A DNA stretch of 40,492 bases from NCBI GenBank assembly GCA_020438445.1, contig JAGQUO010000010.1:1-40492 (forward strand). Direction: 5' to 3'. The notes under the pieces were generated by a model. That model was not told the origin of the DNA, made no database searches, and saw nothing but the letters and a program-made list of their open reading frames with translations. Source of the stretch: Solirubrobacterales bacterium. Lineage in GTDB: Bacteria; Actinomycetota; Thermoleophilia; Solirubrobacterales; 70-9. The position numbers and the translations under genes are program-made. Below, in pieces: positions 35,671 to 40,492 of this stretch (the stretch's first letter is position 1; every line of letters starts with the position of its first letter).

Positions 35671-36843
35671 ATGGGCGGGGACGGCGACGCGGCTACACGG
35701 ACCGTCCTCGATCGTCTCAACGAGGCGGGCTTCGCGGGCGAGGTCTGGGACCGTGACTGGCGGCTCGTCGGCGTGACCGACCAGTACCGGCTGATGGTCG
35801 CCGCCGGGCGCGATCTGCCCGACGTCGGCCGGGGGCTGCACTTCCTCGAGACGAAGATGCGCGAGGTCCGGGACAGCTGGCCGGCTGGACCGGTGCAGGA
35901 GAGCCTCGACGACTGGCTGCGGGAGAACGGCGGCGCGATGGCGGGCGCCGTCCCGGGCGGCAAGGAGGCGCTCCTCCAAGCGGCGGATCCGGCGGTGAGG
36001 GAGATCGTCGAGGGCCTGGTCCCCGAGCCGATGCCGGCGGCCATCGCCAGCCAGATGGAGATCCGGTTCGGGAACTCGACGCTCATGAACGACGTCCTGA
36101 TGATCCCGCTGCTGGGGACCGACGGCGCGTATGCCGGGTGCGCGATCGTCGTCAAGCCTCCGGTCGGTGCCGCGACGCTCGCGATGCTCGCCCTCGGCGA
36201 CGAGCGGCTGTTCCAGCGGATGCTGGCGCTGATCGTTCCCGCCCAACGACCCGGGGCGATCATGTTCGGCGACCTCGAAGACTCCACGGCCCTTGCCCGC
36301 CGCCTTCCCAGCAGCGTCTACTTCAAGCTCATCCGGCGCCTCAGCCTCGCAGTCGATGAGGTCGTCGTCGAGGGCGGGGGGATCGTCGGCAAGCACGTGG
36401 GCGACGGCGTCACTGCGTTCTTCCTCAGCGAGGAGCTCGGCTCCGACTCGGCGGCCGCGCGCTCCTGCATCCACGCCGCCCGCGCGATCCAGGAGCGCAT
36501 GCCGGCAATCGCCGAGCGGACCGGGCTCGGGGCGGAGGACGTGACCTTCCGCTTCGGCCTCCACTGGGGGGCCGGCCTCTACGTCGGGCGGCTGCTGACG
36601 AGCGGGCGGCTCGAGGTGACGGCCCTCGGCGACGAGGTCAACGAGGGCGCGCGGATCGAGAGCTGCGCCGGCGGGGGCTTGCGGCTCGCCTCGAAGCCGT
36701 TGATCGAGCGCCTGGACGAAGCTGCCGCGGCGGATCTCGGCATCGATCCGCTTCGGATCTCCTACACCCCGCTCGGTGATCTCGACGGCGCGAGCGAGAA
36801 GGCACGGAGCGATGCACCGACGATCTCGGTCTCCACGGTCTGA
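35671..36843 (+). CDS. Class III adenylate/guanylate cyclase
   Basis: 390-residue soluble cyclase. The first 190 residues are an uncharacterised, possibly PAS-like sensory region (VWDRDWRLVGVTDQYRLMV). The catalytic domain follows: metal Asp201 in FGDLEDST and Asp245 in KHVGDG, substrate-binding Lys241, Thr317 at the purine position (VTALGDEVN), and transition-state residues Asn324 and Arg328. Lys with Thr is usual for many mycobacterial cAMP-forming enzymes, so cAMP is the likely product (inference). All catalytic residues are intact, and the enzyme would act as a dimer. It is coupled to the NAD(P)-binding gene upstream and ends 3 bp from the convergent WS/DGAT gene. Confidence 0.92.
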   Translation: MGGDGDAATRTVLDRLNEAGFAGEVWDRDWRLVGVTDQYRLMVAAGRDLPDVGRGLHFLETKMREVRDSWPAGPVQESLDDWLRENGGAMAGAVPGGKEALLQAADPAVREIVEGLVPEPMPAAIASQMEIRFGNSTLMNDVLMIPLLGTDGAYAGCAIVVKPPVGAATLAMLALGDERLFQRMLALIVPAQRPGAIMFGDLEDSTALARRLPSSVYFKLIRRLSLAVDEVVVEGGGIVGKHVGDGVTAFFLSEELGSDSAAARSCIHAARAIQERMPAIAERTGLGAEDVTFRFGLHWGAGLYVGRLLTSGRLEVTALGDEVNEGARIESCAGGGLRLASKPLIERLDEAAAADLGIDPLRISYTPLGDLDGASEKARSDAPTISVSTV

Positions 36844-36846
36844 GGC

Positions 36847-38130
36847 TCAGGACGCGAGCCCGATCAGCTCTCCGGCCTCGATCTCGACGCCCTCCGCGAG
36901 CCACTCGACCTCGGGAACGAGGGCCGGATCGGCGTTGAAGCCGAAGTAGAGCCGGTCGGCCAGCGAGACGGCGGTGATCCGCAGTCCGTGCCGAAGGCCG
37001 ATCTCGGCGATCGAGTGCAGGCTCTCCACCGGCGCCCCGAGGACGCTGACCCGGTGCCGCGGCCCGGGGACGTTCGAGACGTTGACGGCGAACTCGCGCG
37101 GGCTGCTCTCGATCCGCTCGACCAGCGCAGCCAGCCTCGCGGAATGCCGTCCGATCCCCGCGGCGAGGCCCTCGATGCGCTCGGCGTCGTGCTCCCGCTT
37201 CCGCACCCTCGTCTCGCCGGCGACGACGCGGAGCCGCTCGACCGGGTCGCCCGCCCCGAGCGGCAGCCGGACGGAGAAGAACGAGTCGCGGTTGCCCGCA
37301 TCGTCTCCCTCGCGGTGGAGGCTGACGGGAACCCGCGCGCGGACGTCGCCGAGCGGCCCGTGGTGACGCTCGATCCAGCGCCGGAGCGACCCGGCCACGA
37401 CCGCGAGGACGGCATCGTTCAGGGTCGCGCCCGCGAGCCCCCGGGCGGCATCGTGAAGCGCCCCTAGCGGCACCTCCCCGACCGCGATCCGCCGCCGCTC
37501 GCCGACCCTGCCGTCGAACGGCGAGCGATGCAGGGACCCGGCGAACTCGCGCTCCACGAAGGCGGCCAGATGACCGCGGCGGCGGGCCTCGTCGGGGTGC
37601 TCGGCCAGATGCGACGGCGAGCCCGTGCCCGCCGGGCGCGACGGACCGCCGCCCGCCTGGAGGTCCGCGTCCCACAGGAGCTCCTCGGCGAAGCGCATCG
37701 ATGCGGTGCCGTCGGCGAGGGCGTGGTGGATCCGCCAGACGAGGACCGTGCCGCCGCCGGCCCTGGGGACGACGTCGATGGCCCAGAGCGGACGATCGCG
37801 ATCGAGCCGCTCCCCGAACAGCCGCGCGATCTCGTCCATCTCCGCGGTCCGGTCGGGCGGCCGGCCGGCCGGCGACTCGCGGACGTGGCGAGCGGGATCG
37901 AAGTCTGCGTCGGGCACCCACAGCGGGGCCCCGGCCGTTCCGCCCAGCTTCCGGGTCAGCTCCGGCACGCCGGCGATGCGGCCGGCGATCAGCTCGCGTA
38001 GCTCCGCGACGCCCGGCGCGTCGGGCCCGAGCGCGACCAGCTTGCAGGTGTGACCCGCGATCCAGGAGCACTCGAGATCGAGGATCGCCTTGTCCTCCGG
38101 GCTGAGCGGGATTGCCGGGGCGTCGCCCAC
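36847..38130 (-). CDS. Wax ester synthase / diacylglycerol acyltransferase
   Basis: 427-residue WS/DGAT enzyme that transfers fatty acyl groups from acyl-CoA to alcohols or diacylglycerol, giving storage lipids. Catalytic HHxxxDG is H135-H136-A-L-A-D140-G141. The NVSNVPGPRH motif near residue 340 and PLWAIDVV before the active site are typical, as is the length. The GTG start at 38130 gives the normal N-terminus (GDAPAIPLSPEDKAILDLE); a GTG at 38169 adds a Cys/Arg stretch unlike the family. Many actinobacteria carry several copies. Followed by the convergent cyclase gene. Confidence 0.9.
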   Translation of the reverse strand: MGDAPAIPLSPEDKAILDLECSWIAGHTCKLVALGPDAPGVAELRELIAGRIAGVPELTRKLGGTAGAPLWVPDADFDPARHVRESPAGRPPDRTAEMDEIARLFGERLDRDRPLWAIDVVPRAGGGTVLVWRIHHALADGTASMRFAEELLWDADLQAGGGPSRPAGTGSPSHLAEHPDEARRRGHLAAFVEREFAGSLHRSPFDGRVGERRRIAVGEVPLGALHDAARGLAGATLNDAVLAVVAGSLRRWIERHHGPLGDVRARVPVSLHREGDDAGNRDSFFSVRLPLGAGDPVERLRVVAGETRVRKREHDAERIEGLAAGIGRHSARLAALVERIESSPREFAVNVSNVPGPRHRVSVLGAPVESLHSIAEIGLRHGLRITAVSLADRLYFGFNADPALVPEVEWLAEGVEIEAGELIGLAS

Positions 38131-38288
38131 ACGCCGATGTTCGCACCCGGGCCGGACCGGGGTGACCACGGATGCGGATCGGCGGCGGCTGCCGACGACA
38201 CCGGGCCGGCGGCGGGCGACGATCGAAGCTGGGTCGGTGCAACGGCTACGGCACCGGCCGCGACGACACCGACCACGAAGGAGTGGCG

Positions 38289-38885
38289 ATGGGCGAAAGC
38301 AGAGCGGTACCGGTTCCCGTCGACAGGCCGATCTGGAGCCGCTTCTTCACGGTCGCGCCACTCGTCATCGTCGGCACGACCGAGGGCGAGGGCTACGACC
38401 TGGCCGCCAAGCACATGGCGATGCCGCTCGGATGGGACAACTACTTCTGCTTCGTCTGCAGCCCCGAGCATGCGACCCAGGGAAACGCCGAGCGATCGGG
38501 CTCGTTCACGGTCAGCTTCCCGCGCCCGGACGGGATCGTCGCGGCCAGCCTCTCCGCCTCCCCGCGGCAGGACGACAACACGAAGCCGGGGCTGGCCGGG
38601 ATCAGGACGTTTCCGGCTTCGGCCGTGGACGGCGTGCTGGTCGAGGACTCCTACCTCTGGCTCGAATGCGAGCTCGAGAGGATCGTCGAGGGGTTCGGGC
38701 GGAACACGCTGATCGTCGGGAGGGTCGTCGCCGCCGCGGCCGACCGGGACGCCCTGCGCAGCGCCGACGGCGACGACGCCGACGTGATCTTCAACCGGCC
38801 CCTGCTCGCCTACCTGAGCCCCGGTCGCTTCGCGAGCGTCTCGGAGAGCTTCTCCTTCCCGTACCACGTCAACACCAGGATCTGA
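38289..38885 (+). CDS. Flavin reductase-like / FMN split-barrel protein
   Basis: 198-residue protein with the flavin-reductase-like fold. It starts MGESRAVPVPVDRPIWSRFF with GGAG 8 nt upstream. Segments such as VAPLVIVGTTEGEGYDLAAKHMAMPLGWDNYFCFVCS, GSFTVSFPRP and NRPLLAYLSPGRF are typical of FMN-binding split barrels. Members reduce flavin with NAD(P)H for a partner monooxygenase or are oxidoreductases themselves; no monooxygenase gene lies here. It leads a tight operon: the M20 peptidase starts 1 bp after its stop. Confidence 0.82.
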   Translation: MGESRAVPVPVDRPIWSRFFTVAPLVIVGTTEGEGYDLAAKHMAMPLGWDNYFCFVCSPEHATQGNAERSGSFTVSFPRPDGIVAASLSASPRQDDNTKPGLAGIRTFPASAVDGVLVEDSYLWLECELERIVEGFGRNTLIVGRVVAAAADRDALRSADGDDADVIFNRPLLAYLSPGRFASVSESFSFPYHVNTRI

Positions 38886-38886
38886 G

Positions 38887-40038
38887 GTGACCGCAGGAGC
38901 TCCCGAGCTGCTCGCCTGGCTTCGCGACCGGACGGCGGAGATGGTCGCGCTCCTCGAGCGCCTGGCGCTGGCGGAATCGCCCTCCGACGACGTCGCCTCG
39001 CAGACGGTCGTGCGCGCGACCCTCGACGAGTTGCTGAGCGGGCTCGGGTTCGCGACCGAGCGCGTCCCCGGCTCCGATCGCGGAGACGTGCTCCTGGCGC
39101 GAAGCGGTGAAGCCGGAAGCGGGCGGCAGCTCCTGCTCGGGCACCTCGACACGGTCTGGCCGCTCGGGACGATCGAGCGGATGCCGGTCGAAGCCAGGAA
39201 CGGCGCCCTCTACGGCCCGGGGGTCTTCGACATGAAGGGGGGCCTCGCGCAGATGGTGTTCGCGCTCGCGGCGCTTCGCGAACTCGGGATCGAGCCGGCC
39301 TGCGAGACCGTCGTCCTGATCAACGCCGACGAGGAGCTGAGCAGCCCCGAGTCGCGTGCCGAGATCCTCGCCCGCGCCGACGGGGCCGACCGGGTCTTCG
39401 TGATGGAGCCCTCGGCGGGGCCGGCCGGCGACCTGAAGACGGCCCGCAAGGGCGTCGGCCGGTTCACCCTGACCGTCACCGGCGTCGCCAGCCACGCGGG
39501 ACTCGACCCCGAGGCTGGTCACAGCGCGATCCTCGAGGTCTCGCATCAGATCCAGCGGCTGTTCGCGCTCAACGACCCGGCGAACGGCGTCACCGTGAAC
39601 GTCGGCACCATCGACGGCGGCATGCGCCCGAACGTGATCGCGCCCGAGGCCACCGCACAGATCGAGGCGCGGGTCGCGACCGCCGCCGATGCCGAGCGCG
39701 TCGAGGAGCACATCCGCGGGCTCGCCCCGGCGACCGAGGGGGTCACGCTGGAGGTCGACGGCGGCTTCCGCCGGCCGCCCCTCGAGCGCACCCCGCGCAA
39801 CCGGGTCCTCTGGGAGCAGGCGCGCGAGGCCGCCGGCGGGCTCGGCCTCGAGATCGGCGAAGCACTGGTCGGAGGGGCATCCGACGGTAACCTCGCGAGC
39901 CTCCACGCGGCGACCCTCGACGGCCTCGGCGCGGTCGGCGACGGCGCCCACGCCGAGCACGAGCACGTGATCGTCGAGCGGATGCCGGAGCGGGCGGCGC
40001 TCCTGGCGGTGCTCCTCGCGGCGGAGGTGCGGACGTGA
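38887..40038 (+). CDS. M20 family metallopeptidase (carboxypeptidase G2-like)
   Basis: 383-residue dizinc amidohydrolase. Metal ligands: H86 and D88 (GHLDTVWP), D115 (DMKGG), catalytic E149/E150 (NADEELSS), then an EP motif (VMEPSAG) and a C-terminal His in GAHAEHEH. The dimerisation-domain signature SHAGLDPEAGHSA is present. The nearest relatives by motif are glutamate carboxypeptidase/CPG2-type enzymes, which remove a terminal Glu from folate-like or other N-acyl amino acids; the substrate is not certain. GTG start at 38887; its stop overlaps the next gene by 4 nt. Confidence 0.92.
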   Translation: MTAGAPELLAWLRDRTAEMVALLERLALAESPSDDVASQTVVRATLDELLSGLGFATERVPGSDRGDVLLARSGEAGSGRQLLLGHLDTVWPLGTIERMPVEARNGALYGPGVFDMKGGLAQMVFALAALRELGIEPACETVVLINADEELSSPESRAEILARADGADRVFVMEPSAGPAGDLKTARKGVGRFTLTVTGVASHAGLDPEAGHSAILEVSHQIQRLFALNDPANGVTVNVGTIDGGMRPNVIAPEATAQIEARVATAADAERVEEHIRGLAPATEGVTLEVDGGFRRPPLERTPRNRVLWEQAREAAGGLGLEIGEALVGGASDGNLASLHAATLDGLGAVGDGAHAEHEHVIVERMPERAALLAVLLAAEVRT

Positions 40039-40492
40039 GCGGCCGAACCGTCATCGGCAGCATCGCCCGGGGCGGTGATTTCGCGCTGCACCCGCCGGAG
40101 GCCCTGCCCCGGCCGCGCGGAGAATGGCGAACGGGCGATTACGTGATCGCCGAGATGATGGACACCGGAACCGGCCGGTTCGAGGTCGAGCCGCCGGGCG
40201 GCGGCATCCAGGAGATCGAGCCCGGCGACCGGCTGATCGGAGCGCTCGGGATCAGGGCGGCGACTCTGACCCTCGTCGGCGACTGGCACGGGATCGGCGA
40301 GGACCTCGAGCTCGAGACCCTGACCCAGGCGGGCGTCCTCGGACGCTGCACCTCGACGGCCGTGCCGCCGCCCCCGATCGCGAGGCTGCGCTACCTCGGC
40401 CATGCGGCGCGCAGCGGGCGGCCGCTGACGATGGGAGATTGCGTCCGCCGGGTCCCCGAGCGGTCGCTGGAGGCGCCGGTGATCCTGATCAT
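40035..40492 (+). CDS. Hypothetical protein, truncated by window end
   Basis: The open frame starts at GTG 40035 (GTGA overlap with the M20 stop) and runs out of the window after about 152 residues. The visible part has no signal peptide and is rich in short strands, with DRLIGALGIRAATLTLVGDW, TQAGVLGRCTSTAV and LRYLGHAARSGRPLTMGDCV. I recall similar text in proteins whose next segment is a P-loop, and the window ends in APVILI, which would suit the strand before one. That recollection needs checking. The coupling suggests the flavin reductase, M20 peptidase and this protein act in one pathway. Confidence 0.7.
   Translation, partial: MSGRTVIGSIARGGDFALHPPEALPRPRGEWRTGDYVIAEMMDTGTGRFEVEPPGGGIQEIEPGDRLIGALGIRAATLTLVGDWHGIGEDLELETLTQAGVLGRCTSTAVPPPPIARLRYLGHAARSGRPLTMGDCVRRVPERSLEAPVILI

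Overview
The window is about 40 kb of uniformly high-GC chromosomal DNA (roughly 70 percent by eye, strong G/C bias at third codon positions) packed with short operons. The gene families point to the Actinobacteria: an ApbC/Mrp protein without the CxxC pair, a DUF2342-type zinc metallopeptidase of the kind linked to F420-producing actinobacteria, a FdxA 7Fe ferredoxin, a WS/DGAT acyltransferase and a tRNA without encoded CCA. System I cytochrome c maturation, a YhaM-like OB/HD protein and Ig-like secreted proteins suggest the deep-branching Thermoleophilia/Solirubrobacterales rather than Streptomyces or Mycobacterium. That placement is inference. I see no insertion sequence, prophage, CRISPR array or replication origin; the region looks like core or mildly accessory chromosome.

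Layout. 1-4192: cytochrome c maturation genes in two divergent blocks (ccmE-ccmF leftward, ccmG-ccmH rightward), separated by an SDR dehydrogenase and tRNA-Gly(CCC). 4201-7186: a secreted Ig-like protein, a mini-operon with a roadblock-like protein and two small proteins, and a 46-residue membrane protein. 7190-9731: pilin-like gene, rph, rdgB and a cation diffusion facilitator, the last three joined by 4-nt overlaps. 9901-11781: a coiled-coil protein ending in part of an EamA transporter. 11897-17409: secreted lipase, S33-type lipoprotein hydrolase, ABC-F ATPase and a membrane protein. 17429-20180: two universal stress proteins, a lipocalin-like protein and a second SDR. 20268-23177: L,D-transpeptidase, crotonase and DAHP synthase. 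23371-25830: small secreted protein with a strong terminator, an OB/HD-GYP hybrid and a PAC2 protein. 26107-31242: a UvrD-like helicase-nuclease with an altered Walker A, an inositol-phosphatase-like enzyme and a zincin. 31436-34684: a histone-H1-like basic protein with a CRP-type operator and structured 3' region, ApbC/Mrp, a PAP2 phosphatase and ferredoxin. 34797-40492: an NAD(P)-binding protein with a class III cyclase, WS/DGAT, then flavin reductase, M20 peptidase and a gene leaving the window.

Main points of interest. CcmE has a CxxxF haem-attachment motif, yet CcmH is present. Two genes look like in-frame chimeras (coiled coil/EamA near 11550; YhaM-like OB-HD/HD-GYP near 24265). The helicase-nuclease has Arg instead of the Walker A Lys but keeps its nuclease and Fe-S residues. 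A perfect TGTGA-N6-TCACA palindrome precedes the histone-like gene and a near-perfect one lies between aroG and the small secreted gene, in a window that also encodes a cyclase with all the expected class III catalytic residues. A 17-bp palindrome precedes the stress-protein pair, and an unexplained 25-bp direct repeat lies at 25970 and 26069. I found no clearly new multi-gene system; the interest lies in these individual loci.
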